Below, piece after piece: positions 1-5,878 of a stretch of DNA of 17,256 bases. A model generated the notes under the pieces. The model saw only the letters and a list, made by a program, of their open reading frames with translations, did no database searches and was not told the DNA's origin. Numbering within the stretch: position 1 is the first letter of the stretch; each line of letters starts with the position of its first letter. A program made the position numbers and the translations under genes. Location of the stretch: positions 1-17,256 of the forward strand of contig DATELN010000010.1 of NCBI GenBank assembly GCA_035276605.1, given 5' to 3'. The stretch is from GCA-003244245 sp035276605 (GTDB lineage: Bacteria > Actinomycetota > Actinomycetes > Mycobacteriales > Pseudonocardiaceae).

Positions 1-76
1 GATGCTTGTGCATCCATTTACCGGGGCGCCAACGGTCTTATGGATGCTTGAGCACCTTTCCCAGCCTGTTATCGGC

Positions 77-556
77 TTATGGACAGTTGCGGTGGTAGGC
101 GTCGCCGTCGTCGGTGCCGCACTGATCGGTGCCAGTACCACCGTCTATCATGTCGCTACCAGCACCGCCTTCGATGGTGTCCTGCCCAGTTTGGCCGAGG
201 ATAGTGTCGTCGCCGTCCTCACCATAGATGGTGTCGTTGCCGCCTTGTCCTTCGATGTAGTCGTTGCCGGCACCGCCACGGATGGTGTCGTTCCCCGGGC
301 CCCCGATGAGAATGTCGTTGCCGCTACCGCCGGTAATAACGTCGTCGCCGCCAAATCCACAGATGACTACCGGTGTGGTTGTATTTGGCGGCGCACTGAG
401 CGTGTCGTTCCCACTAGTGCCACGAATAGCGCCAGGACTGTGGCATGGATCGTCGGCGTACGAGCCAGTGCTAGCGTATGCAAGTGCCGCGCTACTGGTG
501 GCGAATGTCACAGCCAATGCGGCGCACACGACAGCGGAAAATCTGCGTGCGGACAT
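77..556 (-). CDS. Secreted RTX-type calcium-binding repeat protein
   Basis: The 159-aa product starts with an export signal: basic MSARR, a hydrophobic stretch at about residues 7-26, and an ALA or AYA cleavage site near residues 26-28. From about residue 69 to 144 it is almost entirely RTX nonapeptides of the GGxGxD type (for example GGSGNDILI and GGAGNDYIE), roughly eight in tandem. These fold into a parallel beta-roll that binds Ca2+ outside the cell. Four cysteines (38, 66, 146, 158) bracket the repeat block and could close it with disulfides. The start at 556 is chosen over an upstream in-frame ATG at 628 because AAGGGAG lies 9-10 nt before it and the signal peptide begins there. The protein is far shorter than RTX toxins and no type I secretion genes are adjacent, so it is probably a Sec-exported structural or Ca2+-binding protein, not a toxin. 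A GGGTAA at 640-645 could be a SigF-like -10, but its -35 is poor. Confidence 0.9.
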   Translation of the reverse strand: MSARRFSAVVCAALAVTFATSSAALAYASTGSYADDPCHSPGAIRGTSGNDTLSAPPNTTTPVVICGFGGDDVITGGSGNDILIGGPGNDTIRGGAGNDYIEGQGGNDTIYGEDGDDTILGQTGQDTIEGGAGSDMIDGGTGTDQCGTDDGDAYHRNCP

Positions 557-628
557 AGTTAAAGGCTCCCTTGTTCTGGTCTGTGGTCCCCCGGCATTGG
601 AACTGCGCACGCATGTCATCGCGCACAC

Positions 629-905
629 TCGGCCCCCCGTTACCCTCCATTCAAATCCCGCACCGCGCCGGTACCTGCCGTGAACTCGACACCACCGACC
701 TCCTGTTGCCCGACAACGTCGGTAGCGTCGAGTTCATGGCGACACGCCGCAGCTACTTACGCACTTGCGAGTGGAGCACGCCTCGAATTCCGCTTTTGCG
801 GAAGAATGAAAGGAAATAATTGATCGACTGGGGATGACTGCGCTGCTAACGTCGGGGCCCACTCAGTACTGAGAATGCATCCTCATGGGCTCAAGGGGAA
901 TGACA
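629..905. other. Intergenic region between divergent RTX and MOSC genes
   Basis: No convincing coding sequence is seen here. The stretch should hold the promoter of the minus-strand RTX gene and that of the plus-strand MOSC pseudogene. Its only clear structure is the large inverted repeat at 677-740, listed separately. Short reading frames across it on both strands lack ribosome binding sites and recognisable composition. Confidence 0.6.
677..740. repeat. Large two-part hairpin
   Basis: Positions 677-690 pair with 727-740 over 14 bp, with one G:T pair (680/737). Inside this, after 3-nt internal loops (691-693 and 724-726), 694-699 (ACCGAC) pairs perfectly with 718-723 (GTCGGT). The apical loop is 18 nt. 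The element lies about 120 bp upstream of the RTX start, between divergent genes, so a transcription terminator is not expected. It could be a leader RNA structure, a protein-binding site or a small palindromic repeat element. No T-run follows it on either strand. Confidence 0.6.
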
Positions 906-1695
906 ATGGCCGAACACGTGGCACGATTGAGGCGCTGTGGAGATTTCCGGTCAAGTCGATGCAGGGCGAGCAGCTTGACGCTATTGAGGTGAGCGCATCC
1001 GGCCTTGCCGGCGACCGCGCTTACGCACTGATAGACGCCACGACAGGCAAGGTCGTGAGCGCGAAAACCCGAGATTGTGGCCGAATATCCTTAACTGTCA
1101 CGCGCGGTTTCTCGAACCTCCCCGTATCGGCGAGGAGCCACCACCGGTACTGATCACACTGGCCGACGGCACATCGGTGACCAGTGATGCATCCGATGTT
1201 GACACCGTCCTTTCCGCCTTCTTCGCACGCAAGATGCTGCTGGCCCGGACAGCTCCCGCGGACATGACCATCGATCAGTACCACCCCGACCTCAACGGGT
1301 TGGACCCAGCCGGGCACCGCGACACGACAGCCGACGCCCTGATCGGATCGGCGTGGTTCGCGGAGGAGGGCCTGCCCTCACCGGTTTCCGACAGCGCCTT
1401 CTTCGACCTGTTTCCGCTTTCCGTGCTCACCACATCCATCTTGGATCGGTTGCGCGAGCTGGTACCGGACAGCTCCATCGACGAGCGCCGGTTCCGCATG
1501 AATGTCATTGTGGCCACGACCGGTTCGGGATTTGTCGAAAATTCCTGGGTCGACCGCCAATTGACGGGTGGCGACGTCGGCATCGACGTCAAGCGCCCCG
1601 ATCCGCGGTGCGTGATGACCACCCTGGCCCAGCAAGACCTGCCGCGCGACTCCAACGTGCTGCCCACCCTCGTCCCGGCGCGCCTCCGTTGTTGA
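906..1695 (+). pseudogene. MOSC-domain (molybdenum cofactor sulfurase C-terminal) protein, frameshifted
   Basis: Two reading frames join into one MOSC protein. The first carries the beta-barrel start (IEALWRFPVKSM, then GDRAYALIDATTGKVVSAK). The second carries the MOSC core (EPPPVLITLADGTSVTSD, FFDLFPLSVLTTS, DERRFRMNVIV, DPRCVMTTLAQQDLPRD), including the conserved Cys of DPRC. They lie one base apart, and adding one A to the A-run at 1064-1067 restores a continuous SAKNPRLWPN. The best start is ATG 906, with AAGGGGAA six bases upstream, but this is in a third frame. One extra G near 919 would join it to the IEALW frame. After residue VPARLRC a stop occurs at 1693. Skipping T1690 continues in frame as VDEGAGARMC to about 1861, resembling a decayed MOSC tail. 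The gene is thus probably dead, unless the assembly has homopolymer errors. MOSC proteins transfer sulfur or bind molybdenum cofactor derivatives. Confidence 0.8.
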
Positions 1696-1930
1696 TGAAG
1701 GCGCAGGCGCGAGGATGTGCAGTGTCCGGCCACTTGCTGGGCGAACTCCGTTCAGTGTCAAGGTTGCGGTCGCGACAGACCGTTTGGGGCAGAGGTTGGC
1801 CCTGCCGAGCGCGTGTCGCGGACCGAAGTTGTGGCGCTGCGTAATCAACGCAGACTCATGATGTTGCTGTGGGTTATGCGTACTGCGCGACGCAGTCGGG
1901 CAGGCTAGAGAGATTCCGCTCGTTCCCCTC

Positions 1931-2004
1931 TCATCCACAGCTCGCACACAGGATTTCCACTACTGGTGCACAGTCACGACTAGTTGTCCACACGATGTGG
2001 ACGC
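1931..2004. promoter_or_regulatory. Cluster of DnaA-box-like 9-mers
   Basis: Positions 1984-1992 read TTGTCCACA, the actinobacterial DnaA-box consensus. On the opposite strand 1996-2004 reads GCGTCCACA, so the two form an inverted pair, with GTCCACA and TGTGGAC separated by CGA (1986-2002). Nearby are TCATCCACA (1931-1939) and TGGTGCACA (1964-1972), each one base away from known box variants. Four such sites in 74 bp suggest DnaA binding, whether regulatory or as a relic origin. No dnaA, dnaN or rep gene is in the window. Confidence 0.45.
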
Positions 2005-2016
2005 TGCCCTCGTCGG

Positions 2017-2101
2017 CGCACCTTTACGGTGTCGCACCGTGAGTAAGCAACCGACCTGCCCCCGGCAGGCCACGCCTCCGGGATGACCCGCCCGTGGTGC
2101 G
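2017..2101 (+). promoter_or_regulatory. Candidate structured RNA leader (multibranched fold)
   Basis: A closing stem 2017-2020/2098-2101 (CGCA with TGCG, extendable to CGCACC/GGTGCG) encloses three hairpins in 85 bases. These are 2024-2031/2035-2042 (8 bp, one G:T, loop TCG), 2055-2060/2064-2069 (CCTGCC/GGCAGG, loop CCC) and 2070-2074/2093-2097 (CCACG/CGTGG, capped by CGGG ATGA CCCG at 2079-2090). It ends about 100 bp before the start of the gene at 2203 and a short T-run follows at 2132-2136. I could not match it to a riboswitch class that I know. The strand is inferred from the downstream gene; the stems exist on both strands. Confidence 0.4.
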
Positions 2102-2202
2102 AAAACTAAGCAATCGGTACTGAACAAGCTTTTTGTATCGGCGTTACGTTCCCATCCCCAGGCGAGCAGCCCGCCGGTATTACCGCGGTAGGAGGTCGGA
2201 GA

Positions 2203-2991
2203 GTGATGAGACTGCCCATGACGCGCCTGGGATCAGGCAACTGGCGTCTTGCCAGCCCAGATCCGCGCAACTTCTGGCGTGCTGGCATTCACCGCGACTA
2301 TGCGAATTCGGACACATCGAGTTCATTCGCCCGGTTTCTGTGGATTTTCACGACGTTCGGCGTGATCGTCATAGTGGTCGTCATCGGCTTTTTGATCGGT
2401 ATCGTCCGCGCACTCGAATCGATCGATAACGGGCTGTTCACGTCATCTAATTTGGCGGCCAGCGCCACCGGTAACGTCCAACCCCTGCCCAACTACATCC
2501 ACGACATCAACTCCGCCCTGGCCGACATCGATACCGCCCTGACGCCCATCCGCGGGCAGGTCGCTGACGCCACCGCCTCGCTGCTGTCGATCAGAGGTAC
2601 CGCGCGCGGCATCGACGCCTCGCTCACCGACACCTCCCAGTCGCTGATCAATACCTCCGGTGCCTTGGTGAGCATCTCTGGCACGCTGGTGGGTGTGACC
2701 CAGTCGGCTGGGTCGATCTCCACGTCGTTGGTGGACACCTCCAACGTGCTGCTCAACGTGCACGGGATTGCTCAATCCATCGACGGCAGCCTGGAGTCGA
2801 TCCAGAACGCGGACAGCCGAGGCACCGCGTTGATCACCCCGCAGGTCAACGACATCAACCACTCGCTTATCGGCGCGGAGCAAGACCTTTTCAACATCAA
2901 CCTTCAGCTCCAGGAAACTAACCGCCACCTCACCAATATCTGCACCTCTCCCACGCTGTCGGTGCTGCCACCGTTTAAATGTCACCCCTAG
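2203..2991 (+). CDS. Membrane-anchored helical-repeat protein of unknown function
   Basis: The 262-aa product has a cytoplasmic N-terminus of about 43 residues rich in Arg and Trp, one strong membrane segment at about 44-69 (WIFTTFGVIVIVVVIGFLIG), and a long extracytoplasmic part. From about residue 95 to 240 this part is a run of short degenerate repeats with hydrophobic residues every three to four positions and recurring TSxxL/ISxxL units (for example DTSQSLINTSGALVSISGTL). This is the pattern of an extended helical bundle or coiled coil. The C-terminus is Pro-rich, with Cys at 247 and 260. AGGAGG at 2190-2195 serves either GTG 2203 or ATG 2206. I do not recognise the family. It resembles the helical stalks of chemoreceptor-like or phage-tail proteins in pattern only. 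It converges on the propeller gene, with only 7 bp between them, and sits behind a possibly structured leader. Confidence 0.85.
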   Translation: MMRLPMTRLGSGNWRLASPDPRNFWRAGIHRDYANSDTSSSFARFLWIFTTFGVIVIVVVIGFLIGIVRALESIDNGLFTSSNLAASATGNVQPLPNYIHDINSALADIDTALTPIRGQVADATASLLSIRGTARGIDASLTDTSQSLINTSGALVSISGTLVGVTQSAGSISTSLVDTSNVLLNVHGIAQSIDGSLESIQNADSRGTALITPQVNDINHSLIGAEQDLFNINLQLQETNRHLTNICTSPTLSVLPPFKCHP

Positions 2992-2998
2992 CCTGCGG

Positions 2999-4174
2999 TC
3001 AGCGGGTGATACCGGTGTGTCCCAGGGAGTAGCGTCCTGGTTGCGGCCATACGGACAGTCCATGCGGACCCTTCCCCACCGGAATCTTCTTGATGAGAGT
3101 CCCATCGACGGTGGACAGCACGTACACGACGTTGTCATAGCGGCCCGAAATCCAGAACTGGGTGCCGTCAGCGGTGAGATTGCCCATGTCAGGGCTACCG
3201 CCGCCGGGAATATGCCACTTAGTGACCGGTTCCCCGGTGTCGGCGTTGAGCACACTGATGCTGCCTTCTCCGCGGTTGGTGACGAACAGTCGCTTCGCAT
3301 CACGGGACAGGTACAGCCCATGCGCGCAGCGGCCGGTGGGGATGAACCGCCGCACTGCGGTCGCCGCACCGTTAAGTACCCATAATCCGCCGGCGTCGCA
3401 GTCAGCCACGTAGTAGGCCGAGTTGTCCGGAGCGAGCTTGACGTCTTGGGGTCCCATGTGGGTGTGCCGCACCGGCATGGGGATGACCCGGAGCAGGCGG
3501 TGGGAGGCAACGTCCACCACGGCGATGGCGCCGGCGAACTCGCAGCTGAACACGGCGGTGCGACCATCGGCCGAGAAGTCTCCGTGGTCGATGCCGGCGC
3601 AGGTGGGGGTCGGGGTGACGTCGCGCTGCACCCAGGAGTGCGGGTCGTACCAGATCAGCTCGCGGTGAGCTTCGGCCACCGCGATGGCGTACTGCCCGTC
3701 CGGCGTGAAGTACATGTTGTACGGGTCGATGACCGGGATCTGCCGGCCGGGCAGCCCGGTTCTTGCGTCGAAGGTCAGCAGGTGATGGCCCCGATCGTCG
3801 GTGGCATAGAGCGTGCGCATGTCGTAGGACGGCACGATGTGCTGCGGCTCCCGACCCACCGGGTAGCGGGCTATCACTGTGAACGTCACCGGGTCGATCA
3901 CCCACACATCACCGGAGTTGGTGTGCGGCACATAGACCAGCGGCCGGTCCGCCTGTACCGCAGCCGACAGCATCCCGGCGCCAGCGTCGGCGTAGACGTT
4001 GTCGGGATTGGCTAGTGGCGGCATCCCCGGCAATAGGTCCATGGCGGTGTCGCGAGGCAGGTCCGGCGCGGTCGATCGAGGCCTGGAGGCCTGGACCTGC
4101 GGCGCCGAACCCGCGCAGATCAGCACCGCAAGGACGGCCAGGACAAGGAGCAGCAGCGGCAAGCGATGCGGCAT
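2999..4174 (-). CDS. Secreted YVTN/YncE-family beta-propeller protein
   Basis: The 391-aa product has a signal peptide (MPHR, then a Leu/Val-rich core to about residue 22, with likely cleavage after QVQA near 29). At least six blade-like repeats follow, each with a strand such as VYVPHTNSGDVWVIDP, LYATDDRGHHLLTFDA, TAVFSCEFAGAIAVVDV, AYYVADCDAGGLWVLN, LFVTNRGEGSISVLNADTG or FWISGRYDNVVYVLSTVDG. These are YVTN/YncE-type propeller blades. A Cys precedes the cleavage site but does not fit a lipobox (VLIC), so a soluble exported protein is favoured. Such proteins are periplasmic or cell-wall binding platforms, and some are linked to quinoprotein or metal chemistry, but nothing here fixes a ligand. 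Two His-containing stretches (HTHMGPQD and CAGIDHGDF) could bind metal. The ATG at 4174 has only a weak ribosome binding site and lies 4 nt after the stop of a small upstream ORF, suggesting coupled translation. Confidence 0.9.
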   Translation of the reverse strand: MPHRLPLLLLVLAVLAVLICAGSAPQVQASRPRSTAPDLPRDTAMDLLPGMPPLANPDNVYADAGAGMLSAAVQADRPLVYVPHTNSGDVWVIDPVTFTVIARYPVGREPQHIVPSYDMRTLYATDDRGHHLLTFDARTGLPGRQIPVIDPYNMYFTPDGQYAIAVAEAHRELIWYDPHSWVQRDVTPTPTCAGIDHGDFSADGRTAVFSCEFAGAIAVVDVASHRLLRVIPMPVRHTHMGPQDVKLAPDNSAYYVADCDAGGLWVLNGAATAVRRFIPTGRCAHGLYLSRDAKRLFVTNRGEGSISVLNADTGEPVTKWHIPGGGSPDMGNLTADGTQFWISGRYDNVVYVLSTVDGTLIKKIPVGKGPHGLSVWPQPGRYSLGHTGITR

Positions 4175-4178
4175 GGCT

Positions 4179-4229
4179 TTAGTCCAGCAGCTTGGGTGAT
4201 GGGCAGCCCGGGCGACCCGTCTCGCTCAT
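4179..4229 (-). CDS. Short upstream ORF / leader peptide candidate
   Basis: This minus-strand ORF encodes MSETGRPGCPSPKLLD (16 aa). It has a much better ribosome binding site (GGAAGGGAGAGG just before the ATG) than the propeller gene, whose ATG follows its TAA by 4 nt. The arrangement suggests that ribosomes finish the leader and reinitiate at 4174. The single Cys flanked by Gly and Pro is notable, since Cys-containing uORFs in actinobacteria can sense cysteine supply. It could also be chance. Confidence 0.4.
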   Translation of the reverse strand: MSETGRPGCPSPKLLD

Positions 4230-4283
4230 TGCCTCTCCCTTCCAGGGCCTTTGCGGTGGCCACGCCACTGCGGGCCACCCAGT

Positions 4284-4309
4284 GTTTTACTCCTGCGCGT
4301 TTCGGGTAA
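4284..4309 (+). promoter_or_regulatory. SigF-type promoter upstream of the STAS gene
   Basis: GTTT at 4284-4287 and GGGTAA at 4304-4309 are separated by 16 nt. This matches the mycobacterial SigF consensus (GTTT, 15-17 nt, GGGTAT/A). The predicted 5' leader to the ATG at 4377 is about 60 nt. Confidence 0.65.
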
Positions 4310-4376
4310 CTGTGCGCAACCGTGCAGTTACGGTCCCGGCGCCCCAGCGGCGCCACCGAACAGAAGGGAGTCGGCG

Positions 4377-4763
4377 ATGGCGCTCTTACCGGGCACCCTG
4401 GGCAAAGCAGGGCCGTTGTGCTCGACCATCGTGGACTTCGACGTTGTCGAGTACGGTCCCGACGCTCGGGTGGTCACCGTAGGAGGCGAGATTGATGCGT
4501 TGACCGCCTTGGAACTGACCACCTTCGTGGCCGCGCAGCTGGCCGCTGTCCCGCTCGTGGTGCTGGACCTTGACCGGGTGCAATTTATGGGATCCGCTGG
4601 GCTGTCCGCGCTGGTCAAAGTAAACGAGCTCGCTATCGGCGAAAACCGTCAGCTACGGCTGGTGTGCAACTCCGTAATGGTCAATCGGGTCATCGACGTG
4701 ACCGGCCTACGGGAACGGTTCAGCTTCGCCGACACCGTGCCACAGGCCTTGAATAGTCAATGA
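4377..4763 (+). CDS. STAS-domain anti-sigma-factor antagonist
   Basis: The 128-aa product is a single STAS domain of the SpoIIAA/RsbV/RsfA-RsfB type. It has a beta-strand with VVTVGGEIDALTALEL at about 33-47, LVVLDLDRVQFMGSAGLSAL at about 60-79, and a final VIDVTGLRERFSF helix-strand at about 105-117. Such proteins bind an anti-sigma kinase and free the sigma factor (SigF or SigB in mycobacteria). Phosphorylation of a Ser in the D-S-S-G loop switches them off. Here the loop is G72-S73-A74-G75: one Ser remains, but the Asp and the second Ser are replaced. GAAGGGAG lies 7 nt before the ATG at 4377, so the longer upstream reading frame is not used. A SigF-type promoter sits at 4284-4309, suggesting positive feedback. 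No anti-sigma kinase is adjacent. Confidence 0.92.
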   Translation: MALLPGTLGKAGPLCSTIVDFDVVEYGPDARVVTVGGEIDALTALELTTFVAAQLAAVPLVVLDLDRVQFMGSAGLSALVKVNELAIGENRQLRLVCNSVMVNRVIDVTGLRERFSFADTVPQALNSQ

Positions 4764-4777
4764 CCCTTGACGAGTAC

Positions 4778-4802
4778 GTTTGGGTCGGTGACTGAAGGGT
4801 AT
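4778..4802 (+). promoter_or_regulatory. SigF-type promoter upstream of the FtsK-like fragment
   Basis: GTTT at 4778-4781 and GGGTAT at 4797-4802 are separated by 15 nt, an exact match to the mycobacterial SigF consensus. It begins 15 bp after the STAS stop codon and leaves a leader of about 50 nt before ATG 4858. Confidence 0.7.
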
Positions 4803-4857
4803 TTTCGCGTTACTGAGCCACCAGTTCGCCCCGTAGACTACTGAGGAGGGAATCATC

Positions 4858-5289
4858 ATGACGCTCATTTCGAGCGGTGTGAATACGAGGATCAATCAGC
4901 GCACCGAACATCGTGGTTCCTGGTGGACACCGCGCTGGCTGCAACGCCGACGAGAAGCTGATGAATTGGCGCGGTGGGCCAGCGAGATGGTCTGGCAGTG
5001 GAACGACACGATGGACAGCACCGACCTGGCGCACCACACCGTAACCGCGAGCAGGCTGCCTATCATGGTGGCACCGCAGGTGCAGTCGGTAGATCCGGGT
5101 CCGCCGGTGAAGCTGGTGGTACGGATGCTGCCCGGCCAGGTCCCCGATGACTTCGAAGCCGAAGCGCACCGCATCGCCGCAGGTATGGACGTGCCCGGAG
5201 TGCGCATTACGCCGTGCGGCCACGGCTGGATTGAAGTGACTTTACTCGATCATGAGTACCTCAGCGCGGTTATGCCCGTGCCAGCGTAA
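4858..5289 (+). CDS. Short protein resembling the N-terminal region of an actinobacterial FtsK/SpoIIIE-like translocase
   Basis: The 143-aa product has a basic, Trp-rich start (SWWTPRWLQRRREADELARW, about 21-40). A mixed alpha/beta segment follows at about 70-142, with DPGPPVKLVVRMLPGQVPDDFEAEA, then GVRITPCGHGWIEVTLLDHEYL. That pattern resembles the region just before the motor domain in FtsK-like proteins of actinobacterial integrative elements, and the ATPase part is missing. The stop at 5287-5289 falls near where those proteins enter the motor domain, and I see no continuation downstream in any frame. It is either a truncated remnant or a stand-alone adaptor. GAGGAGGGA before the ATG and an exact SigF-type promoter suggest that it is expressed. 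The family assignment comes from memory of the motif pattern and is moderate. Confidence 0.65.
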   Translation: MTLISSGVNTRINQRTEHRGSWWTPRWLQRRREADELARWASEMVWQWNDTMDSTDLAHHTVTASRLPIMVAPQVQSVDPGPPVKLVVRMLPGQVPDDFEAEAHRIAAGMDVPGVRITPCGHGWIEVTLLDHEYLSAVMPVPA

Positions 5290-5456
5290 TTCCACAGGCT
5301 GTACTCACGGCGTGCATTCACGCCCATTGTGAGCTACCCGGCCGGACGAGTCCTACCCCACCGCGTCGTCCGGATCGGGAACCGCCCGGCCAGACGGACA
5401 CCGCCTACCGCCACCGTCTGGCCGGGCCCAGCCCTTTATTTCATGCTCAGCAATGA
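5290..5456. other. Convergent intergenic region with two tandem hairpins
   Basis: No gene is seen. The region lies between the 3' ends of the plus-strand FtsK-like gene and the minus-strand ElaB-like gene. It contains an 8-bp hairpin (5342-5349 CCGGACGA with 5366-5373 TCGTCCGG) followed by the stronger one at 5384-5427. Confidence 0.6.
5384..5427. terminator. Bidirectional hairpin terminator candidate
   Basis: The 14-bp perfect arms 5384-5397 (GCCCGGCCAGACGG) and 5414-5427 (CCGTCTGGCCGGGC) enclose a 16-nt loop. They lie between convergent genes. Only a short T-rich stretch follows on the plus strand (5433-5440), typical of actinobacterial terminators that lack a strong U-tract. Confidence 0.7.
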
Positions 5457-5774
5457 TTAGGCGGTCCCACGGAATAGCCGCAGCAGCAAGAGCACGAGTA
5501 CGGCAAGCCCAATTGCTGCCGCGGGTACGGGCCGTTGCCGCACCGCCTGAGTCAATTGGTCAATACGCCCAGCCACCGGCTCACCGACCTGTGCCTGCGC
5601 CCGGCCTGTCAAGCTCTTTGCTTGCCGAGTCACCTCTTGGGCCGAGTTCTGCACGGTTTGCTTGCCGTCCTCCAGGTGCCGAGTGACCTGTCCGATCTTG
5701 TCTTGCACCGTGTCCTTGGTGGCAGACCACGCATCTTTGACTGCTGAATCCAGCTTGTGCGCCAACGCCTCCAT
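5457..5774 (-). CDS. ElaB/YqjD-like C-terminally anchored membrane protein
   Basis: The 105-aa product has a long amphipathic, charged helical part (about 1-80: DSAVKDAWSATKDTVQDK, QNSAQEVTRQAKS). One C-terminal membrane segment follows at about 83-100 (VPAAAIGLAVLVLLLLRL), then a short basic tail. This is the layout of the DUF883 (ElaB/YqjD) and DUF3618 groups, which are tail-anchored inner-membrane proteins induced in stationary phase or stress. AAAGGA lies about 9 nt before the ATG, supporting the start. A SigF-type promoter at 5854-5878 agrees with a stress role. The precise family and partner are not fixed by the sequence. Confidence 0.85.
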   Translation of the reverse strand: MEALAHKLDSAVKDAWSATKDTVQDKIGQVTRHLEDGKQTVQNSAQEVTRQAKSLTGRAQAQVGEPVAGRIDQLTQAVRQRPVPAAAIGLAVLVLLLLRLFRGTA

Positions 5775-5853
5775 GGTGAACGTCCTTTCCTTGATCGCCT
5801 AGCGGCTACGGCCGAAACCCGCTCCGGTCACCCACCGCAGCGGTAGCAGTCAG

Positions 5854-5878
5854 TTACCCACCTTCACCGTCTGTAAAC
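5854..5878 (-). promoter_or_regulatory. SigF-type promoter upstream of the ElaB-like gene
   Basis: Read on the minus strand, GTTT (5878-5875) and GGGTAA (5859-5854) are separated by 15 nt, matching the mycobacterial SigF consensus. It overlaps the end of the decayed reading frame at 5864-6300 and lies 80 bp before the start codon at 5774. Confidence 0.65.

Noticed and set aside
1..76. Repeated GATGCTTG at 2-9 and 43-50
   Set aside because: Two short copies only, with no further repeats or spacing pattern, so not a CRISPR array or an element end.
2017..2101. tRNA or known riboswitch in the structured stretch before 2203
   Set aside because: No T-loop (GTTCRA) or tRNA cloverleaf spacing, and no cobalamin, TPP or SAM motif could be made to fit on either strand.
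4120..4356. Minus-strand 78-codon frame overlapping the propeller start
   Set aside because: It lacks a ribosome binding site and domain; the same stretch is better explained by the 16-codon ORF and the propeller signal peptide.
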